A stretch of 8,530 nt of DNA from Candidatus Cloacimonadota bacterium (lineage in GTDB: Bacteria > Cloacimonadota > Cloacimonadia > Cloacimonadales > TCS61), in NCBI GenBank assembly GCA_023133395.1, contig JAGLWO010000577.1, positions 1-8,530 of the forward strand, given 5' to 3'. Positions within the stretch are counted from its first letter, which is position 1; each line of letters begins with the position of its first letter. Both the position numbers and the translations under genes were made by a program. This document shows positions 1-6,392 of this stretch, piece after piece. The notes under the pieces are model-generated. The model worked only from the letters and a program-made list of their open reading frames with translations. It was not told the origin of the DNA and ran no database searches.

Positions 1-123
1 CATCATACTATTCAATGGAATGGTAAAAATGACAACAATCAAAGTGTAGCTAGCGGTGTTTATTTCTATAAAATGAAATCAGCAGGTTGCTCTAGCACAA
101 AAAAGATGATCTTAATGAAGTAA
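1..123 (+). CDS. C-terminal end of a T9SS cargo protein (partial)
   Basis: Only the last 40 codons and the TAA stop are in the window; the frame is open from base 1. The peptide has a W-N-G turn, then ASGVYFYK, then a basic end (KKMILMK). This is the second half of a type A sorting domain, the C-terminal signal that the type IX secretion system recognises and usually removes at the outer membrane. Nothing can be said about the passenger domain, which lies upstream. The gene is followed within 8 bp by an intrinsic terminator, so it ends its own transcription unit and is not expected to read into the next gene. The end of the domain is plain; the identity of the whole protein is unknown. Confidence 0.85.
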   Translation, partial: HHTIQWNGKNDNNQSVASGVYFYKMKSAGCSSTKKMILMK

Positions 124-130
124 TCTTGTT

Positions 131-161
131 TTGCCCTGATGTAAATCGGGGCAATCTTTTT
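131..161 (+). terminator. Intrinsic (rho-independent) terminator
   Basis: A 10-bp stem pairs 131-140 (TTGCCCTGAT) with 145-154 (ATCGGGGCAA). All pairs are Watson-Crick except one T-G wobble, and the loop is GTAA, a stable GNRA-type tetraloop. A T-rich run (TCTTTTT) follows at once. It sits 7 bp after the stop codon of the upstream partial gene and is the only clear terminator in the window. Confidence 0.9.
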
Positions 162-254
162 ATATACATCAATATCAGAGAGTTAATTAAAGAATACAAG
201 ATTCACTAATAATTTTATTTTAGGCTTTACAAAATTACGTCGTAGATTTCATTT

Positions 255-284
255 TTGTTCAGGTAAGAATCTTTTCATTAAAAT
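255..284 (+). promoter_or_regulatory. Possible promoter for the 331-2331 gene
   Basis: A -10-like TAAAAT (279-284, five of six matches to TATAAT) lies 18 bp after a weak -35-like TTGTTC (255-260, three of six). A promoter is expected somewhere in 162-320 because an intrinsic terminator closes the preceding gene. The region is very AT-rich, so chance matches are likely. A Bacteroidota-style -7 element (TAnnTTTG) matches imperfectly at 284-291 but has no partner at the right distance. Confidence 0.2.
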
Positions 285-320
285 AATTTAGTAAGTTACT
301 TAAAACGTTTAACTTTCAAC

Positions 321-326
321 AGGAGG
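321..326 (+). promoter_or_regulatory. Shine-Dalgarno site, choice between two adjacent ATGs
   Basis: A perfect AGGAGG precedes a double ATG. The gap is 4 nt to the first ATG (331) and 7 nt to the second (334). The usual 5-9 nt gap slightly favours 334; the difference is one methionine and does not affect the signal peptide. Confidence 0.8.
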
Positions 327-330
327 GGGT

Positions 331-2331
331 ATGATGAAAGTTATACTTTTATTTATATTTTTTCTATTTATCACAGCTTTATTTTCCCAGGTTCCTGATT
401 ACGAATTTATTACCGAACCAACTGAAATTATGATGAACTATTTTGATTACATGCCCGGAAGTTATTGTGGAATTCCCATACAGGTTCAGCCGGAGATTTC
501 CCAGCCAAATGGTTATCCTGCAGGTGGAGTTTATATTGTTTTTCATGCAAGAGAAACTGCACAAGCTACAAGACGAGAATACTGGGTATATTTTGATGCA
601 GAAGGAAATTTAATTGATTGTGCAACTATTGGAATAACTGATTTTCATGAAGGCTATGCCGGAATAGATATTGATCCTGTAACAGGTGACCCATTTGTAG
701 TATGGCACGCTGATGTTGTGCCTGCTACTGTGGATTTAGAAGTTGTTGGAACCTATGATTTATTTCATGAATTTGGAACTCCGGGAAACTGGAGAGAACA
801 TTTTACTGTCATTAATGATACTATTCCCTCTCCAAATATGCCAATGGACGAATTTATCTGGCCCTATGTTCATATCGGACCATCTCCCGACCTTGAAAAG
901 AGAAGAGTTTATGTTATTGCCAATAATAATTTTTCACCCATCGGAACTCCGTCGGAAAATGTTCTTATCTGTCATGCTGACTTTGATGAAGAGGACTTAA
1001 CAAATCAATCTACTCTTGATTGGACATATAATACAATTCCATTATTAGATGAATGGAATCAGAGTATTCCTGAGTGGATCAGACCCCATCTTTCCATGTG
1101 TGTTTCCGATGATGGCAGGGTAGCACTTATTGGATATACCAATAGGGAAGAAGGCACTGATTCACTGGTCGTTTTCCTGAATACAAACTTTGGAACAGGA
1201 GATTTCGATTATTATTCTACTGATGCTCATTTCGAGGTCTGGGACCCCTGGAACGGAACGGATCTGTTATATTTCACACCATATTTATGTAATCATCAAA
1301 ATAGCTTATTTTACGACGAAAATACCAAGATATCTTTCCTTGGAAATATGAATCTAATGATCGAGGGAGGTTCCTGGTATCCTGATCTGAATCTGATGTA
1401 TCCTAAAGTATATACATTCGATCTTCAAACCCAGGAATTCAGTTTTTATGATCTTTATTTAGAAGGAGCCGATCCTTCGGATAATAGCCCCATGATCCCA
1501 TGGGATTATAATGAGGATGGTATTGTTGATTCCTTGGGGCCAAATGGAGAAATCTTATACGTAGAAGGATGGCCGATTTATAATTATGATTCTGATATGG
1601 CATATCACGAAAATAATTTCAAAATTACTAAAAATGAAGAAAAAGGCTGGCTGACAGTAGTGTGGGGCGATGGTTTGAAATGCAGAAAAGCCTATCAGGG
1701 AGTACTCGGTTATGCCCAATGGGAAGATAATCCCGAAATTGCAATATGTGTATCAGGAGATAATGGTGTCAGCTGGTCACAGCCGATTTTTTTAAATGCC
1801 CTGGAAACACCTGAACTGGCGGATATGATCCCGGTATATGTTTACCCGGGTGATAAAATCGAAGACCTGGACAACAATCACGGCAAACTACATCTTTTCT
1901 TTTTGAATGATTATGAGTATGGTCCGTATGGTCAAGGTGGGATCAATCCCGGTGGAATGCAGATATATTGTGCCCTCGATATAGATTTTGGACCTTTTGT
2001 TTCTATAGAAGATAAAACTGTCCCACAGTTTTCGTATGAACTTTATAATTATCCCAATCCATTCAATCCGGAAACAACGATCAGTTTTTCTGTAACACAA
2101 ACGTCCTCGTTTGTGACACTTGAAATCTACAACATCAAAGGTCAGAAAGTAAAAACCCTTGTTAACGAAGTTCTTCCCGCAGGAAAATATTCTACTATCT
2201 GGAATGGCAGAGATTCCAATGGCAATCGAGTTAGTTCAGGAATTTACTTCTACAAATTGTGCTTACATCACGATTCATCGGGAAAAGCAGGTGATTACCA
2301 GAAAGTTAAGAAGATGATTTTATTAAAGTAG
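331..2331 (+). CDS. Secreted propeller-like protein with T9SS sorting domain (paralog A)
   Basis: This is a 666-residue exported protein of unknown function. A signal peptide covers about residues 1-19, with likely cleavage before QVPDYEF. Residues about 20-560 contain repeated pairs of short hydrophobic strands, as in a six- or seven-bladed beta-propeller of the sialidase-like superfamily. One Asp box (S-G-D-N-G-V-S-W, 475-482) supports this. A loop at 392-400 (D-Y-N-E-D-G-I-V-D) resembles a calcium-binding EF-hand or dockerin loop. Residues 574-666 form a type A T9SS sorting domain starting YPNPFNP. At the position of the sialidase RIP motif it reads G-I-P (47-49), so the catalytic arginine is missing and glycosidase activity is doubtful. 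It is paralogous to the genes starting at 2364 and 6393. It lacks the roughly 30-residue segment those two carry after the signal peptide. Part of its tail is identical in DNA to that of the 4655-6310 gene. The reading frame and tail are certain; the fold is inferred. Confidence 0.9.
   Translation: MMKVILLFIFFLFITALFSQVPDYEFITEPTEIMMNYFDYMPGSYCGIPIQVQPEISQPNGYPAGGVYIVFHARETAQATRREYWVYFDAEGNLIDCATIGITDFHEGYAGIDIDPVTGDPFVVWHADVVPATVDLEVVGTYDLFHEFGTPGNWREHFTVINDTIPSPNMPMDEFIWPYVHIGPSPDLEKRRVYVIANNNFSPIGTPSENVLICHADFDEEDLTNQSTLDWTYNTIPLLDEWNQSIPEWIRPHLSMCVSDDGRVALIGYTNREEGTDSLVVFLNTNFGTGDFDYYSTDAHFEVWDPWNGTDLLYFTPYLCNHQNSLFYDENTKISFLGNMNLMIEGGSWYPDLNLMYPKVYTFDLQTQEFSFYDLYLEGADPSDNSPMIPWDYNEDGIVDSLGPNGEILYVEGWPIYNYDSDMAYHENNFKITKNEEKGWLTVVWGDGLKCRKAYQGVLGYAQWEDNPEIAICVSGDNGVSWSQPIFLNALETPELADMIPVYVYPGDKIEDLDNNHGKLHLFFLNDYEYGPYGQGGINPGGMQIYCALDIDFGPFVSIEDKTVPQFSYELYNYPNPFNPETTISFSVTQTSSFVTLEIYNIKGQKVKTLVNEVLPAGKYSTIWNGRDSNGNRVSSGIYFYKLCLHHDSSGKAGDYQKVKKMILLK
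2143..2252 (+). repeat. 110-bp exact repeat, copy 1 (in sorting domain)
   Basis: This stretch matches 6143-6252 at every base. It encodes the part of the sorting domain from QKVKTLVNEV to GIYFY. The flanks differ on both sides: 2142 is T against A, and 2253 is C against T, with full divergence soon after. Confidence 0.97.
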
Positions 2332-2353
2332 GGTGTGCACTGTTTACCATTTT

Positions 2354-2358
2354 GGAGG
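2354..2358 (+). promoter_or_regulatory. Shine-Dalgarno site fixing the 2364 start
   Basis: GGAGG ends 5 nt before ATG 2364. An in-frame TTG at 2352 would extend the protein by four residues, but it overlaps this site, so it cannot use it, and has no other ribosome site. Confidence 0.85.
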
Positions 2359-2363
2359 TTAAG

Positions 2364-4433
2364 ATGAGAAAGTTATTAATTATTTCAATTGTAATATTTT
2401 TAGTTTCAATCATATATGCCAATGATTTTATGAGACCCATGAATGACAAAATTCCTTTGGAACTTCCAAAAAATATAGGGAAATCATATTTTGGTTCAAG
2501 AGAAGTTCCAGATTATGAATTCGTTACCGAACCAACAGAAATTATGATGAATTATTATGATTATATGCCAGGTAGTTATTGGAGTATTCCAGCTATGATT
2601 CAACCACCTATTTCCCAACCAAATGGAATTGAAGCTGGTGGTGTTTATATCCTTTTCCATGCCAGGGAAACTGCAACATCACTTAGAGAAATATATTGCT
2701 CCTATTTTGATTCTGATGGTTATTTAGTTTCATGTACAAATATCAGTTCAGGAGAATATGCAGGTTATGGTGGGATTGATATTGATCCGGTAACTGCTGA
2801 CCCAATAGTAGTCTGGCGTACATCGTTAGGTATAGTTGGTTCATTTTATACTTATCATCTTGGTGGTGGAATGAATCCATGGGTTACTCCATTTATCATA
2901 ATTGATAGTGATTTTTATATAAATAACCCTGATGATTTATTTGTTTGGCCTTATATTCATATTGGTCCCTCACCTTATCCTGATAAAAGAAGGGCTTATG
3001 TTATAGCTCATAATGCTTATTCTCCAGGAGCTTATTGTGGTATGAATGTTGTCATTGCATATGCTGATTTTAACGTTGATGATTTGAATAGTCCATCTAT
3101 TGGTAACTGGACATATACCAGTATTCCTCTTTTGGATCAATGGAATTTAGGTATTCCGGAAGGGGTCATATCTCGTCTTTCTATGACAGTTTCCGATGAT
3201 GGTAAAGTTGCTTTGATGGGATACACACATCAGGACTCAATTATTGTTTTTTATAATGATAATTATGGAGAAGATGATTACGAATATTTTTCAGAATATT
3301 ACCAATTTGATATATGGAATCCTCAGAATCTGGATGGTTCGTATTATTTTGAAGAGGGAGGAGTTCCATATACGCTTTACTGGTCATTTATGCACAGCCA
3401 TCATATGAATTCAATCTTTTCAGACGGATCGAACAAAATCAATTTCTGTGGTTCATTTGGACTACAATGTTATGAAGGATGGTATTTCCCATTCTGGATT
3501 TATCCCAAAACCTTCCAGTTTGATATAGATACCCAGGAATTCAGTTTCAACGATCTTTACATTACCGGGCTGGATCCGGATGATAACATTCCAATGGTTC
3601 CCTGGGATTTGAATGAAGATGGTGTGGTTGATTCATATGATCCTCAGGGAAATGTAGAACACATTCATGGTTGGCCTATCTATTTTTGGGATACTAATGT
3701 AGCTTTCCATGAAAATAATTTTAAAACAACTTCAAATGAAGACGGAAGCTGGCTGGTAAATATTTGGCAGGATGGATTAAAGAGCAAATACTATAATGAT
3801 TGGGGTGATGACGATTATATTGACTGGGCAGAGATAGCAGAAGTTATGATCTCAATATCCAACGATGGTGGTGCAACCTGGTCTGAACCGATTATTATGA
3901 ATTCTTTGGTTGGTGATGAGAACTATGTTACTCAATTTGACGGGATGCATCCATGTTACATCTATCCTAGTGATGAAATTGAAGACCTTGGTGGTAATTG
4001 GGGATTGGTACACCTCTTCTTCCTGAATGACTACAGCTTTGGTTCATGGGAACATGGATTTGGTACAAACGATGGTGGTATGATGCATTATGCTTCTATC
4101 AAAATTAATTTTGAGTACGTTTCTACAGATGATGATACAATCACTCCTGCTGTTGCTCAACTTTCACAAAACTACCCCAATCCATTCAACCCAGCCACAA
4201 CAATTGCTTACAGCTTAAATGAAGCGGGTAAAGTTTCAATTGAAGTTTATAACATCAAAGGTCAAAAAGTAAAAGAACTTCTCATCGTCACGCCCTCTCC
4301 CGATCACACTCTCACGGTAACCTGGGACGGAACAGATGAAAATAACCAGCCTGTTTCAAGCGGCGTTTATCTTTATAAACTATCGATAGACGGCAAAACA
4401 AAAGCAGTAAGAAAAATGATGATGATAAAATAA
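2364..4433 (+). CDS. Secreted propeller-like protein with T9SS sorting domain (paralog B)
   Basis: A 689-residue exported protein, function unknown, clearly paralogous to the gene just upstream. The signal peptide spans residues 1-19 (cleavage Y-A before N-D). A segment of about 30 residues ending S-R-E-V-P-D-Y-E-F follows, also seen in the 6393 gene. The body shows propeller-type strand pairs, an EF-hand-like loop D-L-N-E-D-G-V-V-D at 415-423 and an Asp box S-N-D-G-G-A-T-W at 499-506. The RIP-motif position reads S-I-P-A (74-77), without arginine. A type A T9SS sorting domain covers 604-689. The start at 2364 is chosen for its ribosome site. The gene begins 32 bp after the previous stop with no terminator between, so the two probably share a transcript. 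Part of the tail (4281-4330) has much higher GC than the body. Gene and export signals are solid; the fold and a binding or structural role are inference. Confidence 0.9.
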   Translation: MRKLLIISIVIFLVSIIYANDFMRPMNDKIPLELPKNIGKSYFGSREVPDYEFVTEPTEIMMNYYDYMPGSYWSIPAMIQPPISQPNGIEAGGVYILFHARETATSLREIYCSYFDSDGYLVSCTNISSGEYAGYGGIDIDPVTADPIVVWRTSLGIVGSFYTYHLGGGMNPWVTPFIIIDSDFYINNPDDLFVWPYIHIGPSPYPDKRRAYVIAHNAYSPGAYCGMNVVIAYADFNVDDLNSPSIGNWTYTSIPLLDQWNLGIPEGVISRLSMTVSDDGKVALMGYTHQDSIIVFYNDNYGEDDYEYFSEYYQFDIWNPQNLDGSYYFEEGGVPYTLYWSFMHSHHMNSIFSDGSNKINFCGSFGLQCYEGWYFPFWIYPKTFQFDIDTQEFSFNDLYITGLDPDDNIPMVPWDLNEDGVVDSYDPQGNVEHIHGWPIYFWDTNVAFHENNFKTTSNEDGSWLVNIWQDGLKSKYYNDWGDDDYIDWAEIAEVMISISNDGGATWSEPIIMNSLVGDENYVTQFDGMHPCYIYPSDEIEDLGGNWGLVHLFFLNDYSFGSWEHGFGTNDGGMMHYASIKINFEYVSTDDDTITPAVAQLSQNYPNPFNPATTIAYSLNEAGKVSIEVYNIKGQKVKELLIVTPSPDHTLTVTWDGTDENNQPVSSGVYLYKLSIDGKTKAVRKMMMIK

Positions 4434-4449
4434 ACTTGAGAAACTTGAG
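4432..4449 (+). repeat. 9-bp tandem direct repeat at the stop of paralog B
   Basis: AAACTTGAG occurs twice back to back (4432-4440 and 4441-4449). The first copy includes the last two bases of the TAA stop. It may be a slippage product or the edge of the intergenic element that follows. Confidence 0.7.
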
Positions 4450-4505
4450 TTAAGTTGGCTTTTACCAATCTTGACTTAAGCTGTTTACGTTCAACTTAAC
4501 ACAAG
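4444..4505. repeat. Imperfect inverted repeat (14-bp arms)
   Basis: The arms are 4444-4457 (CTTGAGTTAAGTTG) and 4492-4505 (CAACTTAACACAAG). They are complementary at 13 of 14 positions, with a 34-nt spacer. No T-run follows. It could form a cruciform or RNA stem, or mark the end of an inserted element. Confidence 0.65.
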
Positions 4506-4641
4506 ATCTTTCAGACTTGTGCCAGGTCTCAAATAAGATGTTGCTGACGGAGAGGTCTTAACCTTCAGTCTTCGCTGAAGCTTTGCCGGACAAGTCGGAA
4601 CGGTTAAAAGTATAGGGACATTTGTTACTAATGTAAGTGAT

Positions 4642-4646
4642 AGGAG
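4642..4646 (+). promoter_or_regulatory. Shine-Dalgarno site fixing the 4655 start
   Basis: AGGAG ends 8 nt before ATG 4655. An in-frame GTG at 4637 would lie upstream of this site and add six residues before the signal peptide, so it is not the likely start. Confidence 0.8.
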
Positions 4647-4654
4647 AGAATCAA

Positions 4655-6310
4655 ATGAAAAAGAATCTGATCGTTTTATTATTTTGTTTTGCAACGATAT
4701 TATGTGCTCAAAACATTGATTGGAGTTGGGTAGAGGCAGCGGGTGGTGAAATGAATGATGCAGGAAGCAGTGTTGCTGTAACGGATGAATTCATCTATCT
4801 TACAGGCTCGTTCAAGTTAAGCTCGATGTTTGGAAATACAGAGCTGGTTAGCAATGGTAATTTTGATGTTTTTGTAGCAAAAATGGATTTAGCTGGAAAC
4901 TGGATTTGGGCTGTTTCGGCAGGCGGAATGGGTTTTGACAGGAGTTATGATATTGTCTTGGATAACGAAGATAATGTGTATGTGATTGGCAGGTTCAGCA
5001 ACGAAGTTGATTTTGGATCAGACCATCTGGTAAGTGAAGGTTATACAGATATTTTCATTGCAAAGTTAGATTCCGATGGTAACTGGTTATGGGCAAAACA
5101 AGCAGGTGGAAATAGTCACGATTTTGTGAATTCGATCGCTCTTGATTCTGATGAAAATATTTATATTACCGGAAGTTTTTGGGAAACAGCTACATTTGGT
5201 GATTCGACATTCACGAGCAGTGGTGCAGATGATATTTTCATATCGAAATTAGACGCTAATGGAGAATGGTTATGGGCACAACATTGCAGTGGAGATTTTG
5301 GTGATGCTGGAACAGCTTTATGTATAGATCAGGATAATAATATTTACTTCACCGGAGAATTTAATGGCCCAACTAATTTTGGTTCATTTGTGCTCTATGG
5401 TGATGGTTGGAATGATATGTTTGTTGCCAAACTCGATCAAGACGGTGACTGGTTGATGCTATTAGAAGTAATTAGTAGTACAACTTCTACAGTAATACCT
5501 AAATCAATCTGCCTGGATTCGAATAATTCAGTTTCTATAACGGGAGAGTTTAACGAATCACTTTATTTTGGTTTACCGGCATTGACTCTTACGACTAATG
5601 GCATTCAAGATATTTTTGTAGCTAAATTAAATTCTGAATTTATGTGGGATTGGACTACGAGTGCCGGTGGAAGTGGTGATGATTGCGGCAATTCCATCGA
5701 ATGGGATTCGGATGGAAATATCTGGTTAACAGGTCATTTTTCGGAAATCGCAGAATTTGGAAATGAGCAATTAGAAAGTCTGGGAGAGACGGATATCTTC
5801 GTTTCAGTTTTAGATTTTGAGGGTGAATGGGTGCATTCTGAACAAGCCGGAGGTATCGGGGAAGATATTGGAAATGCAATAGATTTGAATACCCGGAATG
5901 AAGTAGTTATTATCGGCTACTTCAGTGAAACTGCATCATTTGGTGGATCCTCGGTTACCAGTAACGGTGATGATGATATCTTTGTGACTATGATCAATCA
6001 ACAAACATCCGCCCATGAATTATTAATTTGTTCGGACATTGACTTATCCAGCTTTCCCAACCCCTTCAACCCAGCCACAACAATCAGCTATCAACTCTCA
6101 GCAGACAGCCCGGTTGAACTCTCAATTTACAATATCAAAGGACAGAAAGTAAAAACCCTTGTTAACGAAGTTCTTCCCGCAGGAAAATATTCTACTATCT
6201 GGAATGGCAGAGATTCCAATGGCAATCGAGTTAGTTCAGGAATTTACTTCTATAAATTATTAATTGACAGAAAAACAAAAGTTGTTAAAAAAATGATGTT
6301 GATTAAGTGA
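4655..6310 (+). CDS. Secreted SBBP-type seven-bladed beta-propeller with T9SS sorting domain
   Basis: A 551-residue exported repeat protein. The signal peptide is residues 1-18 (cleavage C-A before Q-N). Seven repeats of about 60 residues follow, at roughly 25-83, 84-144, 145-205, 206-266, 267-331, 332-392 and 393-451. Each typically reads W-x-x-x-A-G-G at the start, D-x-x-x-(N/D)-x-I-Y-x-T-G-x-F in the middle and D-I-F-(V/I)-x-K-L-D-x-x-G-x-W at the end. This is the SBBP beta-propeller repeat family, and seven copies would close one propeller. The fifth copy is degenerate at its start. After a short linker, residues 467-551 are a type A T9SS sorting domain, so the protein should reach the cell surface or medium. 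No catalytic motif is visible; such propellers commonly serve in binding or as scaffolds. It is unrelated in its body to its neighbours but shares 110 identical bases of tail with the 331-2331 gene. No terminator separates it from the next gene. Confidence 0.93.
   Translation: MKKNLIVLLFCFATILCAQNIDWSWVEAAGGEMNDAGSSVAVTDEFIYLTGSFKLSSMFGNTELVSNGNFDVFVAKMDLAGNWIWAVSAGGMGFDRSYDIVLDNEDNVYVIGRFSNEVDFGSDHLVSEGYTDIFIAKLDSDGNWLWAKQAGGNSHDFVNSIALDSDENIYITGSFWETATFGDSTFTSSGADDIFISKLDANGEWLWAQHCSGDFGDAGTALCIDQDNNIYFTGEFNGPTNFGSFVLYGDGWNDMFVAKLDQDGDWLMLLEVISSTTSTVIPKSICLDSNNSVSITGEFNESLYFGLPALTLTTNGIQDIFVAKLNSEFMWDWTTSAGGSGDDCGNSIEWDSDGNIWLTGHFSEIAEFGNEQLESLGETDIFVSVLDFEGEWVHSEQAGGIGEDIGNAIDLNTRNEVVIIGYFSETASFGGSSVTSNGDDDIFVTMINQQTSAHELLICSDIDLSSFPNPFNPATTISYQLSADSPVELSIYNIKGQKVKTLVNEVLPAGKYSTIWNGRDSNGNRVSSGIYFYKLLIDRKTKVVKKMMLIK
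6143..6252 (+). repeat. 110-bp exact repeat, copy 2 (in sorting domain)
   Basis: Identical at all 110 bases to 2143-2252, in the same reading frame, although the two host proteins have unrelated passenger domains. Even third codon positions match, pointing to a recent copy event. Confidence 0.97.
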
Positions 6311-6332
6311 TAAATTAAGAGTTTAAAATAAT

Positions 6333-6360
6333 TTGACTAACAGAAAAAGTTTAATTTTAT
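6333..6360 (+). promoter_or_regulatory. Possible promoter for the 6393 gene
   Basis: TTGACT (6333-6338, five of six to TTGACA) is followed after 16 bp by TTTTAT (6355-6360, four of six to TATAAT). The distance to the ATG at 6393 would leave a leader of about 25 nt. The gap is AT-rich, so the match may be chance; read-through from the upstream gene is the alternative. Confidence 0.28.
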
Positions 6361-6382
6361 TGCTTAAGTAAAATAAAGAAAT

Positions 6383-6387
6383 GGAGG
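6383..6387 (+). promoter_or_regulatory. Shine-Dalgarno site fixing the 6393 start
   Basis: GGAGG ends 5 nt before ATG 6393, the same spacing as at 2364. An in-frame ATG at 6381 overlaps the site and would add four residues (MEGK); it is less likely to be used. Confidence 0.82.
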
Positions 6388-6392
6388 GAAAA

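Larger units (their letters stand above)
4434..4654 (+). other. Intergenic segment with hairpins, possible decayed or dispersed element
   Basis: This 221-bp gap is richer in GC than its surroundings: 55 of 120 bases in 4501-4620 against 22 of 60 in a sampled stretch of the upstream gene. It holds a long inverted repeat (4444-4505) and a perfect 6-bp stem with a TCTTCG loop (4563-4580). TTAACC at 4558-4563 can pair with GGTTAA at 4602-4607, sharing only base 4563 with the inner stem. One plus-strand frame gives protein-like text after 4585 (AGQVGTVKSIGTFVT) but is cut by stops at 4534 and 4576. The segment could be a decayed gene end, a dispersed intergenic repeat or a leader RNA for the next gene. 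There is no T-run after any hairpin, so it is not a classical terminator. No convincing promoter was found, although the next gene may need one. Confidence 0.4.

Noticed and set aside
379..564. Minus-strand open frame inside paralog A, and similar ones at 1888-2100, 5655-5879, 6323-6511 and 6453-6674
   Set aside because: All but 6323-6511 lie wholly inside well-supported genes with export signals; 6323-6511 covers the gap and start of the 6393 gene. None shows a convincing domain. They are shadows of the plus-strand coding.
743..1000. Plus-strand open frames in other phases at 743-1000, 6523-6810 and 7465-7698
   Set aside because: They overlap paralogs A and C out of frame. The paralog frames are supported by mutual protein similarity, so these are not genes.
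4471..4499. TTGACT at 4471-4476 as a -35 element for the SBBP gene
   Set aside because: No acceptable -10 hexamer occurs 15-19 bp downstream, and the position would give a leader of about 150 nt.
4563..4580. Hairpin CTTCAG-TCTTCG-CTGAAG as a terminator of paralog B
   Set aside because: The stem is only 6 bp and is followed by CTTTGCCGG, not a T-run, and lies 130 bp after the stop.
4491..4694. Minus-strand 67-codon open frame over the intergenic segment
   Set aside because: It overlaps the start and signal peptide of the SBBP gene and has no recognised domain. It is kept only as part of the question about this gap.
4655..4711. Lipoprotein signal for the SBBP protein because of a cysteine near the cleavage site
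   Set aside because: The residues before the cysteine are T-I-L, which do not fit a lipobox; an ordinary signal peptidase I site (C-A before Q) fits better.
4655..6000. Repeats in this gene as a CRISPR or tandem DNA array
   Set aside because: The periodicity of about 180 bp is at the protein level only. It reflects propeller blades in one open reading frame, with no conserved DNA repeat or spacer structure.
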